A stretch of DNA of 64,000 nucleotides. Origin: Lepas anatifera. Its lineage: Eukaryota > Arthropoda > Thecostraca > Lepadidae. A program made the position numbers and the translations under genes. This document shows positions 32,560-43,726 of this stretch, one piece after another; position 1 is the stretch's first letter; every line of letters begins with the position of its first letter. The notes below the pieces were generated by a model. It made no database searches and was not told where the DNA came from. It saw only the letters and a program-made list of their open reading frames with translations. The stretch spans positions 496,001 to 560,000 of the forward strand of contig JAOTON010001478.1 in the NCBI GenBank assembly GCA_034440635.1. The letters run 5' to 3'.

Positions 32560-32943
32560 CAGCTATCCCTGCTTCTGGGTGAGCTGTCGCTCAGGCAAAA
32601 AACCGTGGAGGACAAGACCGGCCTGAAACTCGTGGGTCGTGCGGTCTATGCGGGGAAAATGGAGGTGGCTACCTTCGCCGACAACGGTGTTCAACTCCAA
32701 GTTTTCACCGTGGAGCAAAATCATCGGTCACTATGTACAAGCACTGATACTTGGAATACAGGACGGAACAAAAGTGCCAGCAAAACCCGTACCGTTGGTT
32801 CATCGAGTGATATAGACTCCTCGGAGATCAGGTGTTTGATCTCAGGTGATGTGGATGCCAGAGAACAGGCGCCAGACTGTGTGATTTTCCCTGTGGTTTT
32901 GCTGTGGTTTGTTTGTGTCGCGATTTCTGCTGATTCTTTGTAA
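32560..32943 (+). CDS. Possible host exon, unidentified
   Basis: A strong pyrimidine tract with TTTTTTTCCAG (to 32545) and a nearby second AG (32561) precede a frame that stays open to a stop at 32941-32943. It starts with LSLLLGELSLRQKTVED and then LKLVGRAVYAGKMEVATF. The first ~60 residues look like ordinary coding sequence. The later part (serine/threonine rich, then a hydrophobic end) is less convincing and a donor may lie inside. No family recognised. Alternative: an exon of a decayed transposon gene. Confidence 0.3.
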   Translation, partial: QLSLLLGELSLRQKTVEDKTGLKLVGRAVYAGKMEVATFADNGVQLQVFTVEQNHRSLCTSTDTWNTGRNKSASKTRTVGSSSDIDSSEIRCLISGDVDAREQAPDCVIFPVVLLWFVCVAISADSL

Positions 32944-33396
32944 TAGTAAATGAATATGCATTTGTTATAGCGTCTGTCTGTATTTCATGCATTCTTGGGT
33001 GAAAACTGATTTCTAATTTTCATTTTTTTATTTAAAACATTCAAACTTAATTAGGGCAATTCCATCTCAAATAGACCGGGTTCTACACGGTGCCCCGTCG
33101 ATTTTCTTTGAAATGGGTTTACGGGGTTCTAATTGGCCCTGAAGCCGAATATGAAAACTTTGAGCTTGATTAGATCACAACTTTTGGGAGTATTAGCCTC
33201 AGGAAGTGTTCGGGAATCTGATTACCGTGCACTTTTCGGATGCCCATAAACACCACTAGAACTCATAAATATGTACAAATAAACTATATGTACAAAATAC
33301 TATATGTATATGTATATGTACAAAAATACTATAGTATTGTTAAAAGATTGGTAAAAATTTTGCCATTTGGGGGGCATGGCCCCTGCCCCCTCCGTA
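32944..33396. other. Unassigned AT-rich stretch
   Basis: No gene or repeat boundary; some TATGTA/ATATGT simple sequence at 33270-33330. Confidence 0.35.
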
Positions 33397-33650
33397 CGCG
33401 GATCCAGGAGGGCAGGTGCCACCCATCAACCCTCGTCGCCCCCTGAAATGGTTACGGCGTCGCCTTAGAAGGCCAATGGTATCCCCTGAAACGTCGCTTC
33501 CCACCCCACCCCCCCCATTGATGCAAAAATCCGTGCCCACGGATATGATTTTGCGCCCACCTGATAAGTTTTGCCGGTCAAAAGTGACACCCCCTGGTCC
33601 GGGTGGTGCCCCCGCCCCCACCCGATCGACAATCCTGAATCCGCCCAAGG
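33397..33650. mobile_element. GGCGCC-rich hAT-like MITE
   Basis: ACGCGGATCCAGGAGGGCAG at the left and AATCCTGAATCCGCC at the right are opposed terminus-like sequences. The interior has CCCCTGAAA and GGCGCC-like words shared with 33889-34329 and 23536-23830. No target duplication found. Confidence 0.4.
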
Positions 33651-33888
33651 CCCCTCTGCGTCTGCCAATGGGGGGCGGGGAGGAGTGGGTAATTTTCTAT
33701 TCACTATCCTCCCCTTGGAAGTTGGATCCGTCGCTGCTCCGGACATTTTTACTTTTGCTCGATTATAAGATGACGGGAGTATGGTCACTGGCGGCGGAAT
33801 TGGGGGGGCACCGGGGCACGGTGCCCTCCCTTAAATCATAAATTTTAACAATAACCCAATGGCGTTGACTGGAAAGAAATGGGTTGAA

Positions 33889-34329
33889 ACGTAGGCGGAT
33901 CCAGGATTGCCGATCAGGGGGGCACCTTCCCGGGTGGGCGCCATCCGGCCCGGGGGAGGGAAGCGCCACTTTTGACCGGCAAAACCTATCAGATGGACGC
34001 AAGGGGATGAGGTGGCTTAGTGGATAGCACCCTTGTCTTCTAATCCACCGGTCCCGGGTTCAAGTCCCGGCGGAGCCTCTGAATAAGTCGATCTGATCCC
34101 CAAAATCCCTTCCAACAGGGTGAGAGTTGGCGACGCCGTATGACCCTGGCAGTTGGTGCGTCGTTAAACCCCAACAATTATTATTAGATGGGCGCAAAAT
34201 TGTATCGGTGGGCGCCGATTTTCGCATCCTGGGGGAAGCGACATTTCAGGGGGGCGTCATTGACCTTTCAGGGGGGCGCCGAGAGTCGATCGGGGGCACG
34301 TTCCCCCCCTTTCCCCTGCATCCGCCTAT
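33889..34329. mobile_element. hAT-like MITE with exact target duplication, hosting a SINE
   Basis: GTAGGCGGATCCAGG at the left and CATCCGCCTAT at the right are inverted, and GGGTTGAA is present on both sides (33881-33888 and 34330-34337). The element carries GGCGCC and CAGGGGGGCG words. A SINE interrupts it at 34003-34185, so the SINE is younger. Confidence 0.65.
34003..34185 (+). mobile_element. tRNA-derived SINE with target duplication
   Basis: A tRNA-like head has an A box TGGCTTAGTGG (34013-34023) and B box GGTTCAAGTCC (34057-34067), the internal RNA polymerase III promoter. CTTCTAA in the anticodon-loop position suggests an arginine (TCT) tRNA ancestor. The 5' acceptor strand no longer pairs with CGGAGCC, so it is not a tRNA gene. 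The body ends with CGTTAAACCCCAACAA and an ATT-repeat tail. AGATGGACGCAA (33991-34002) and AGATGGGCGCAA (34186-34197) are the target duplication with one mismatch. Confidence 0.85.
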
Positions 34330-34654
34330 GGGTTGAAAAGCTCATGGTGCCCCCTTAAATTTGGGCGGCCCACCGTCGCTGAGTATGGTAGAAAACCGTC
34401 GGAATATATATCTTTTCCACCGTTCCGCATATTATTTCTATGCAAATACTACTTTTCCAAGGTCCAATTTTTTATAAAGCGTCGGTGAAAATTCAGTGCA
34501 CTAGAATAGTCTCCGCTGGTGGCATTTCTAAAATTACATCGAACTGCATCATTTACTTTACGTTTACGCTTTTTACTTGTCCCGTTTGAATATCTCCGGA
34601 ATACGAGGTTCAATCATCAGCTGGCATGAAATTGTTTTGATGTCACGTGACCGT

Positions 34655-35010
34655 GCCTCCCTGTCTGGTTTCGAGAGTGAACATACTCCATGGTAGAGTA
34701 AATCGAAGTTACTCCAAAAGAGGGGGTGGTTTTTGCACCATCACTCCCCCTTTTGGCTTTACTCTATATTTTGAATACTCTTTTTGGCGGAGTGAGCGGT
34801 ATATTTAAGCACACAATAGGGAGTGTCATTAATCCCCCAGAGTGACTGTACGCTCATATTAGGGAAGATTCACTCCAATGTAGCGAGGAGCAGAAACCTC
34901 TTAGATGGAGTGTCAATCCTCCACGAACTAGAGTACTGGCACGCTGAAACGAGGTGTTAAAATTGCACCGGTTTACGCTAAATATCGGGGTGATTTTTTC
35001 TCTCAGTGTA
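34655..35010. mobile_element. TACACTGAG-terminus element, copy 2
   Basis: Ends with TGATTTTTTCTCTCAGTGTA, the complement of the start at 30038. The interior has repeated GGAGTG and ACTCC words. The left end is approximate. Confidence 0.4.
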
Positions 35011-36359
35011 ATAATAGAACCCGCTTGCAAGTAATTGACATCAACTCAAGAAATATTCTGCCCTCTGCGAAAAAAGATACGTTACATTTGGTGCTTTGAA
35101 GTCATCAGAAGAAATATAACCTCCGAAATGAGATCCGCACTAGCTAATGTGCATAGGTCCACATGCTCACCCTATGCTGATTTTGGTATCCAATCATTTT
35201 GTCAGAACCTTTTGTGAGTCTCTTCTACAAACATTCCAGTCCATTGTGTGCCTTACAGCTAGCGGTAGCCAACAAAGCCTTCGACCAAAGTTTATGTACA
35301 AATGGTATTTTACCGACCAGTGAATTGAGCAGAGAATAACCAAGCGGTAAACCCGTCGCTGCCAGCTGCACGGGCGGCTCGTTTTGCGGGTAGTTGAGTG
35401 ACGGTTCCACGGGTCATTACCTCGGCCCAAATCTGGGCTGGGGCTGCCTCGACTCGTAACTGATTTCAGCAACAAACCATAAAACTGCCAAACTTACCAT
35501 AGGTCTTTTGTTGATTGGGTGAGGGGCATTTTGTCGCGCATCCTGTCGTAAGGATTTGGACTGATGAAATGGAAAATGCGGCAGAGCCATGGAGTGTTTG
35601 AAACATCTTATATCTCTCTGATTTTTCTGACAGTAAAATCCCATTTTTTGTGAATGTAGTAAGGGCATCTCTACGATGGCTGAAGTCCAGGGCAGACGTA
35701 GTTCAGAGTTTTAAGGTTTTTTTTTGCTCTTCGTCTTATCTAAAAGATGCAGCAAAAGCAAACAAAAATCACTTGGATTCGGTTGAAACTACCGAATAGC
35801 CTATGTATTAACTTACATCTACAGCACATTTGTAAATTATATGATACTAGCTGTGGACATAAAATACGCATTTTTTGGAAAATACTCAAATCACTACTGT
35901 ATTGCTGCCTCTGTCTAATGTTCAGAATGATTATTTAATCGTAGGAGTGATAGGATGAAGTACACTCGTCCTTGTTTGCCTTCACCTGTATTGTCCTCAA
36001 AATAGCCGGGACATGTGTGCGTTCAACTTATTTTAATTAGTTTAGGAACACGTGGTCTCCAAGCTCCCTGCCACCTCGGCCTTCGTGCTCACTAGGACCG
36101 ATTGGGGATAGGATTTTTACCTATGCACCCTGCAAGGTTTTTGGGCGAACCATCTTGCGTTCCCCAGAGCTATTTACCACGTGCATTGATTTTAACCCCT
36201 CTGGTTTGCTACAGTATGCATTTATTGTATCATTCCTATTTGTTCTCACTGTCAAGGTGCGTCTGCTTTTATAGAACTACGAGTTGACAGTATTATTTTG
36301 ATATCAATTAGCGACACCTATAGTGCGAACAGTGAATGCTAGATCAAAACGCAAATAAA
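35011..36359. other. Unassigned stretch
   Basis: No recognisable gene, RNA or repeat boundary across 1.3 kb. Open frames are short and on both strands. Confidence 0.35.
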
Positions 36360-36990
36360 GGGACACTTCAGCCTGGCCTGTTCCAGCGTGAGCTGCCCCT
36401 GCTTTTGAACCAGCTGCCCCTAGCATACCATTGGGTGCCCCACTTTAGGGTGGACCGCCCTAATTGATTTTGGTGGTGCTTTTCTTTGTGGCTTGGCGCT
36501 CTATCTCAAGATTGGTCTCTCCTTTTCAGCCCTAGGGCACCCAGCTGCAGCATGGGCTGCTCTCATCCACTTTTGACTGTCCTTTAGCGCATGATCGTGC
36601 GCCCCTTCTCCACCATTGACCGCTATTTGTAGCATGGGGATGCCCTCCTTCAACATGTGCCTCCCTCATTCACCTCCGACCGCCCTAAACGTTGTGGTTG
36701 GGCGCCCCCAGAACACAATTGGCTACCATTTTCAGCCCGAAGGCGCTCACTGCAACATGGAGCGCCCTCATCTAGTTTTTGCCCTCTTCTGCATGATTGC
36801 TCGTTCCTTCTCCACATTTGGCCGCTCTTTTGCAGCCTCAGGGCGCCCCACTTCAACGTGGACCAACCTTATTGCCCTCCAGGCATCCTCTAACTCTGTG
36901 GTTGTGTGCCCATATTTCACAGTTGGTTTTCAGCCTTGGGGCGCCAAAGTGCAGCATGAATTGTCTTCAGCTCTAAGTGTTAAAAGTTTC
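36360..36990. repeat. Degenerate satellite with about 200-bp period
   Basis: Short units with GGGCGCCC(C/A) and CAGCATG words recur irregularly. TTTTCAGCC blocks followed by a GGGC(G/A)CC word and GCA(A/G)CATG repeat at about 36526, 36730 and 36928, roughly 200 bases apart. Layout and word content resemble the larger array at 53.5-58.8 kb but the units are more diverged. Confidence 0.6.
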
Positions 36991-37081
36991 CCCCGTTCAT
37001 TTAGTATATGTTTTTGGTACTGATCGGTGCCATATTTCCCTCTGTAATCAATCAGGATGACCCTAGGCACACTTTTTGATG

Positions 37082-37265
37082 GCTCAAATTTTCTTGAGTT
37101 GACTCAACTGACTCACAGCTTGAAGGCTGACTCTGATTCCAACTCGACTCGCGGTGTTGAAAATTGTGAGCTGGCTCGACTCAACCCAAATTTAGGAGTG
37201 AGTTGACTCAACTCTGACTCAAATAATCGCTGAGTCGGAGTCGACTCCGACTCAAAACGGTGACC
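37082..37265. repeat. GACTC-rich degenerate repeat, left copy
   Basis: Repeated GACTCAACT, GAGTCGACTC and CTGACTC words. A similar block lies at 42058-42256, so the two bracket the palindromic element between them. Confidence 0.75.
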
Positions 37266-37901
37266 GAGTATGCACACAAAAAATGCCCGTTTCCTTGAAT
37301 AATACTCAAATTTCCAGTAATAATATGCAAATTCATGGCATTAACTATCTACTAACTGCACATTTCTTTCAATAAAATGTCAATTACAATAAATTAATTC
37401 ATTGCATAAATTATGTCTGCACAGGAATGAAGAAGGCGCCAAGCGCAAACAGGTGAGTGAGATCAAGGGCCAGAGGGGATTTTCATATTGAAGGTATGTC
37501 CTTTATGAGCAGTCATAATTGAGGCAATAAGCGACGTTTCAAACGCAAAGAAGAGGAGTCGATGTTTTAACATTGCTATTTTGAGTGGTAATTTCTGCCC
37601 CAGTGCATTCTAAACAACCCTGTGACAAATTTAGCTTAGAAATAAATATTAAGCTGCGTCGCATTGACCATATGCAGCACCTCAAAAATAAAACAAAAAA
37701 TGAACGCTCGCCTCGTCCTTCCGAAAAAGCTGTAGGAAACAGCTTTTTCAGTTATTTAGCTTTTTCAGTGGTGGGTTGTTGGAGACTTGATTTGTATTTT
37801 TCAGTTAGTTTCGGAGTTTGAAATTACTTAGAGAATGCCAGAGATAGGACGGAGTTTTGTCTTCCGTATACAGGTAAAGTAGGTACAGTGCTGTGTGGTC
37901 A
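37266..37901. other. Unassigned stretch
   Basis: AT-rich, no gene seen; it ends at the GTGTCTAT target duplication. Confidence 0.35.
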
Positions 37902-38559
37902 GTGTCTATTAGGGTGGGTCATACTATGAGAAAATTAAATTTCCTATTTTAACTCGGTATTACGATTTTATTATGGAATTAAATTCTAAGAAACTTTCTT
38001 CAAATACATTTTGGTTACAAATTACTTAAAGGTCGAAAACGAACATATGTGTTTTTGAAGTTATGAGTAGAGAAGTTTTAGGATAATGCCGACCTCGCAG
38101 GCAGTGTGAGCTGAGCGATCGCGAGCTATCAAGTTCAGCCCTGCAGACCACAACTTCAGATTGCACGTGCCAGGTCGTTTCTAGTGCACCTTTGGGGGAG
38201 GGGGATCCGGGAAAAATAATGAGAAAACACAACTTGTTTATTAAAATCGGTCTAAATCTGCTAAAACTGGGTAACATGTAACTGTGTTCAGGGGCATGAC
38301 CAGATTGCTTCCCCAGATCCGTCCCTGGCACGTGCACTTGATAAAATCTGAACGCGAGAAAAATTGATAAAAGCGGCGAAATCACACGTGTTCGAACATG
38401 AGCTTCTTAAAGCTTAGGTATATCTACACATCAAATATTGTGTTTAATTTCGCGCTCATTCTAACTAGTCACGTCATCCATGCTTTCTTAGTTGCTTCAT
38501 CAGTAACACCGGTACAGGCTTGTGAATTTATTTTGTATGAAACTCATTCTTATCTCCCC

Positions 38560-38760
38560 TACAGGAACCTATCTTATTTCATAGCTCTCAAGACGAGAAA
38601 GGACCTGACCTCAGGGTTGGTAAATTACCTGGGGAAAGGGAGAGACATGTTGGAGACTGAGCTCCCAACCCTGAGATCTGCTCTCAAGAAAGCGTTGCAG
38701 ATAAGAGATGAGAAAGTTCTCTCCACTGGAAAGGATCCTGAAGTGTTGATATGAGTGGGA
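38560..38760 (+). pseudogene. Coding remnant in the left palindrome arm
   Basis: The frame includes YRNLSYFIALKTRKD and ELPTLRSALKKALQIRDEK. The pattern of an LPT.R..L motif followed by a charged helix is one I associate with uncharacterised transposon-linked proteins of invertebrates, but I cannot name the family. The longer open frame starts at 38398. The continuation found in the right arm is deleted here. Confidence 0.4.
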
Positions 38761-40450
38761 TAATGGACACAGTAGTGGAGATGTTATCATAATGTGGTCT
38801 AAGTCTAACTCACAGTTCATGGCCCCAGTAACAGTGAAATATCGTGCTACCAGAAGAGGAAGAGCAACTGATTTGGCGAGATGAGGAGATGTTTGTTCCC
38901 CAGTGCAGTGAATATCTTTTTCGATGAGCCCACTCAGTCCCCGACTCCAGATCAGAAAACAACAATAATATAACAGACATACTCAGGATACTGAGGCATG
39001 CGACACAGTGTTCATCTCCCAGCACTAGCAGTGATAAGAGGAACTATAGCCAATCAAACACGCTGCAGGGCCTGTTTAAGGTTCAGAACTCTGTACTCAG
39101 AAGGTAACATGCTCTGCCTTTCTGAGAGATCTGATGGAAACTGGGCACGTTTCAAGAATAGTGGTATCTTGCTCTCGATAAAAAGAAAGAAATAAGCGAA
39201 CTTTCATTTTAGAGAGCAAGAGCAAGACTTTTCTTTGAAACATGTCCAGCTTCTATCAATCTCTCGAAGGCAAGCATGTTGTGCTGTCTGGTAGCAGAGT
39301 TCTGGAAGAAAGAAAGAGAACTTTATTTTTATCGAGAGCACGATAGGACTTATTCTTTGAAACGTGCCCAGCTTCCATCAGATCTCTCCGGAAAGCAGAG
39401 CATGTTACTGCTGGGGGATTCCAGGACAGATTGACCAAGGCTTGACACCACCATGTCTAGAACTCTGCTACTCAGACAGCACTGTCTGAGTAGCAGAGTT
39501 CTGGAACCTTAAACTGGCCGCTGCAGCGTGTTTGATTGGCTATAGTTCCTCTTATCATTGCTAGTGCTGGGAGATGAAGCACATGTGTGCATGGCTCGTA
39601 TCCTTGAGTATGTCTGTTATATTTTGTTGTTGTCTGATCTGGAGTCGGGGACTGAGTGGGCTCATCCAAAATGATATTCACGCAATTGGGGGAACAAACA
39701 TCTCCTCATCTTGCAAAATCAGTTGCTCTTCCTCGGCGCTTCTTCTTTCTGGTTCTCTCCTCTCTCAACGTCGTTTCCGCTTCTCTTCTCACCTTCTTTA
39801 GTCTCCGTTTCCACCCGGTCCACAGACATCATCATCATCCAGGACTTCCCACCCTTCTTGGTCCGCTGCCTATAAATCCACTCCAGCTCCAACACTGTGA
39901 GCTTCTCCTGCTTGAAACAGTTAGTTTTTTTGTGTTCAGAAACATCAAAAGTGAAATGTAGAGCTACGGCAACTCCGAACGACCAACGCTTGATAGGGAG
40001 CAACGACGTTCTCTCGAAGATCCATACGTACAAAAGAAAAGAAAACTACTAGATCTACCTTAAAGCCTTCTGCGGCTTCACATCTGGGGAATCCAGAACA
40101 ACACTAAGATAAAGCAACCAGGGCCAAAAAAAGAAAGAAAAATGAATGTCCTACTCCACATGAATACCTTCTCTCTTGAGCAACCACTGAGGCACTGATG
40201 CTTACTGGCCATGTCACTTGTAGCCAAATGCAGGTGATGAAACATTTACTGTCCCTTCTGTCCCTACCCAGGCTGTTTACCCACAAAAAATTAAAGTTGA
40301 CAGACATGCTTCCCTGTCTGACGGAACATTTCATGTGATAAAGTTTACATAAATATCAACTTGGCCTACTTATCAACCAATATTCCACAAACATTCAGTT
40401 GATGTGGAATCCAGGACAGGAAGAGGATCAGGCTCCAAGACATGGCTCAA

Positions 40451-40908
40451 TCACACACTGACATACTGTGATGTCGAGCAATGTGTCAGTTTATCATCAA
40501 ATCGACTGATCTGATCTTTAATTGTGATTATGTGTCTGACGATATCTCCGGCCTTGACCCAAGCATCCATTAGCCTCTTCTTAATTGCACGAGATTTCAC
40601 TGTTACTGGGGCCATGAACTGTGAGTTAGACTTAGACCACAGTATGATAACATCTCTCACTACTGTGTCCATTATCCCACTCTATCAACACTTCTAGGAT
40701 CCTTTCCAGTGGGGAGAACTTTCTCATCTCTTATCTGCAACGCTTTCTTGAGAGCAGATCTCAGGGTTGGGAGCTCGTCTCCAACATGTCTCTCCTTTCC
40801 CAGGTAATTTACCAACCTAAGGTGGTCCTTTCTCGTCTTGAGAGCTATGAAATAAGATAGGTTCCTGTAGGGGAGATAGGATGAGTTTTGCATACAAAAT
40901 AAATTCAC
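40451..40908 (-). pseudogene. Coding remnant in the right palindrome arm
   Basis: The homologous protein segment read leftward: LPTLRSALKKALQIRDEK, then after a frame change VVRDVIILWSKSNSQFMAP and KKRLMDAWVKAGDIV. It is longer than the left-arm version because the intervening sequence is kept. A frame change at about 40672 separates the two parts. Function unknown; it is probably part of the element's own gene. Confidence 0.4.
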
Positions 40909-41520
40909 AAGCCTGTACCGGTGTTACTGATGAAGCAACTAAGAAAGCATGGATGACGTGACTAGTTAGAATGAGCGCAAAAGTAAACACATATTTGATG
41001 TGTAGATATAGCTAAGCTTTAGAAGCTCATGTTCTGAACAATGTGTGATTTCGCCGCTTTTATCATTTTTTCGCGTTCGATTTATCGTGACGTGCCGGGA
41101 CGGATCTGGGAAGCAATCTGGTCATGCCCCTGAACGCAGTCACATATTACCCAGTTTTAGAGATTTAGACCGATTTTCATAAACAAGTTGTGTTTTTCAT
41201 TATTTGTCCGGATCCCCCTCCCCAAGGTGCACTAGAAACGACCCTGGCACGTGCAACCTGAATTTGTCGTCTGCATGGCTGAACTTGATAGCTCGGGATC
41301 GCTCGAAAGCTCACACTGCCTGCGGAGTCGGCATTATCCTAAAACTGCTCCACTCATAACTTCAAAACACATATGTTCGTTTTTGCGACCTTTTAAGTAA
41401 TTTGTGACCAAAATGTATTTGAAAAGTTTCTTAGAATTGAATTTCGCATAATAAAATCTGTACCGATTTAAAATACGGAAATTTTATTTTTATCATGAGT
41501 ATGACCACCCTAGTGTCTAT

Positions 41521-42057
41521 ATTGTTACCAGGGGATATCCTCAAACCACGACAAATCAAGAAAGTGTTTTGAAAAAGCAGCTGATTGAAGCTTTTAGTTT
41601 CCATTTTTACCCATTTCAAGGCTAATGTGCAAAACAAAATTTTTAGTACCCTCTATCTGGCGCTTATATTACGAAGTTTTTTTTAGTGTTTTCAGTCAAC
41701 CGAAGGAGAAAATAGAAAATGAAAATGTGGGTTCCCATGAGTGAATCATTGCATGAGAAACAGATCAGGACCTTGTCTGGTGTGCACCCTGAAAGTAAAG
41801 AAAAGTCTGATTTCATGCCAAATCACATTTTTCCGTATGATTTTGCATGGTATTGCTACGATTACTGGAAAATAACTAGCAAATGTGTGTGCTTTTGAAA
41901 CTTTATATTTTACATAGCTCATTTTTGTTAACGACCCGGCATGGGTGTAGTGTGAATATGAAAATGATAACTTACCTATTATTACCAAATAGCAATACAA
42001 AATTCTTCAAAATTAGTTGTGAAAATTTCTAAAGTGTTCACCATGTGATCACATATG
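41521..42057. other. Unassigned AT-rich stretch
   Basis: No gene or repeat seen between the palindromic element and the right GACTC-rich block. Confidence 0.35.
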
Positions 42058-42256
42058 TAGAGTGCTGAGTCGACTCAACTCCCGACTCACAGATTAAAGG
42101 CTGATTCTGATTCTGACTCGACTCAACTGGTCGAACAGTTGAGTCGACTCAGACCCAACCCAAATTTGGAAGTGAGCCAACTCCGACTCAAGGAAAACTT
42201 GAGTCTACTCAGAGTCGACTCCGACTCTGAGTCGCGACTCAACAAGTCTGACCCTT
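42058..42256. repeat. GACTC-rich degenerate repeat, right copy
   Basis: GAGTCGACTCAACT, CTGACTCGACTC and AGAGTCGACTCCGACTC words, with AACCCAAATTTGGAAGTGAG also present in slightly altered form in the left copy. Confidence 0.75.
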
Positions 42257-42559
42257 GGCGCACTCATGTCCACCCGATATGTGGTTTTCTTGTCTGGTAA
42301 AACGGTGCAATATAGCGGGCTGGTAAAAATACTTTTTTCCTATGAAAGAGACTTTGTATACGTTGTCCAATACCATTGATATATTTTCAAGAATATTCCA
42401 AATGTATCTGTGGATCGCTCTGTTAATCTGTTTTAAGACTTACATCATTCAACTATCTTGCTGAGGGTTTTTCGCTGTGCCACTAAAGTAAAGTTGTGTC
42501 CAGACTACAAATATAACTTCTAACGCCATCTTTTGCTTGCGCCCGCCCCTACCCTTGCT

Positions 42560-42700
42560 AATGTGCAGGTAAATCCTAAAGAATGCCAAATGGGACACGG
42601 AAAGCAGTTTCCCATCGTGGGGATTGAACCAACGTTAGCCCATGGTGTCCCGATCTGCATAGGGACAACGAAGCCAGTAGGCCACTCGGCCCTGAAGCCA
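42560..42700 (-). mobile_element. Probable tRNA-derived SINE
   Basis: On the minus strand GGGCCGAGTGG (42682-42692) fits an A box and GGTTCAATCCCC (42619-42630) a B box, 52 bases apart. This is a spacing like that of serine/leucine tRNAs. The stems do not form a complete cloverleaf. The 3' body is unassigned and no target duplication was found. Confidence 0.45.
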
Positions 42701-43670
42701 TCTTACCATCTCATCTTTCAGTGGCAGCTCATTTACTCTAGAATAGCCTGCATTTCCAGATCTTTACAACAGTCCGCGACACGTCTGTTTCAAATGACAT
42801 GGCCTAATGCGTGTGCTGCTCTCCTCCCCACACATTTTCCGCCGCGCGTCTTAGCTGCTGTCAGTATCACCTGGGACTGGACTGCGCGTGCCGCACTGAC
42901 CTACAATAGCGGTGAGGGGGGAGGGGGCTCAGCCAAGGAGGGAGGGGAGGCGCCGGCCATCCGTGCATAATTGATGAATACCTGGTGGAGGGACGTGACT
43001 TCTGCCGACGCAGCTGCTGCGTCTTCAAAAGTGGAGCCAGGCCGTGGACTCAGCTGGAAAATACGGATACATTTTCCGCCCGGGTGTTGACCAGGCAGCA
43101 ATTTTGTTAAAATTGTAGTAAAAAGACGCAGAGTAATGTACGCATAAGGATGTCACTGTTAATCAGTTTCTTGACATTGGGATCCCAAGAGACGACAAGA
43201 TAAAAGTATGAGGGAATTTTATTCTACCTGACGACTTGTCATAACTGTGTATTTATTTGGAACACGTTGGCTGCCCTGCCTCTAAAAGAAATGCAGGCTC
43301 CAAAAATGACCTCTTCACACTGAAACTGAGACAGCATGCTAAGAATAGTTTCCATGGTGATTATTGGCCACGCGCGTGCCGGCAGAGCACAATATTGGAA
43401 ACGGCTGGCAGAGCTTTTAGGGAGAAAGCGCGCGCTCCAACTCGAATAAATCAACTGTCGGCCAAATTGACGGCATTCAAGTGATCTGTGGCCATTAGCG
43501 TGGCGTGTGCGTAGGTCGTTAGTGTAATACAACGTCAGGCAGATCACGACCTTGTCGGTTTGGCACAGTAGACGCGATCTGCGCGAACGCGATTGTGTTT
43601 CAATAAGCCCGGAAGTGATCTTGAAGTGAGCTGTATGTTTCTTCATTTTCTGCCATAGAAACCTTATACG
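42701..43670. other. Unassigned stretch
   Basis: No recognisable coding domain. CpG words become more frequent at 43360-43620, before the possible first exon. Confidence 0.3.
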
Positions 43671-43726
43671 ATGGCGTTTGCAACTGAGCCCATTATTTCG
43701 AGCGCGGTCGTAAACACTGAAACCAG
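43671..43726 (+). CDS. Possible first coding exon of a host gene
   Basis: ATGGCGTTTGC begins in a good context (G at +4), reads MAFATEPIISSAVVNTE and reaches AACCAG followed by GTAATA, an acceptable donor. A CpG-containing, pyrimidine-poor upstream region could be a promoter. No TATA box. There is no homology to support it and no downstream exon was identified with confidence. Confidence 0.25.

Larger units (their letters stand above)
37910..41512. mobile_element. 3.6-kb palindromic DNA transposon
   Basis: The ends TAGGGTGGGTCATACT and its complement AGTATGACCACCCTA are flanked by identical GTGTCTAT copies at 37902-37909 and 41513-41520. This is an exact 8-base duplication, as made by hAT or P-type elements. 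The whole element is one inverted repeat meeting at 39480 (AGAACTCTGCTACTCAG and its complement). The right arm has about 850 bases (39742-40590) that the left arm lacks. Each arm carries part of one protein-coding sequence pointing inward. The arms are clearly diverged. Confidence 0.85.

Noticed and set aside
34003..34076. Functional arginine tRNA gene
   Set aside because: A and B boxes are good but the 5' acceptor strand and anticodon stem do not pair, and a SINE body and target duplication follow.
36616..37023. 135-codon frame
   Set aside because: Lies in the degenerate 200-bp-period satellite; no recognised domain.
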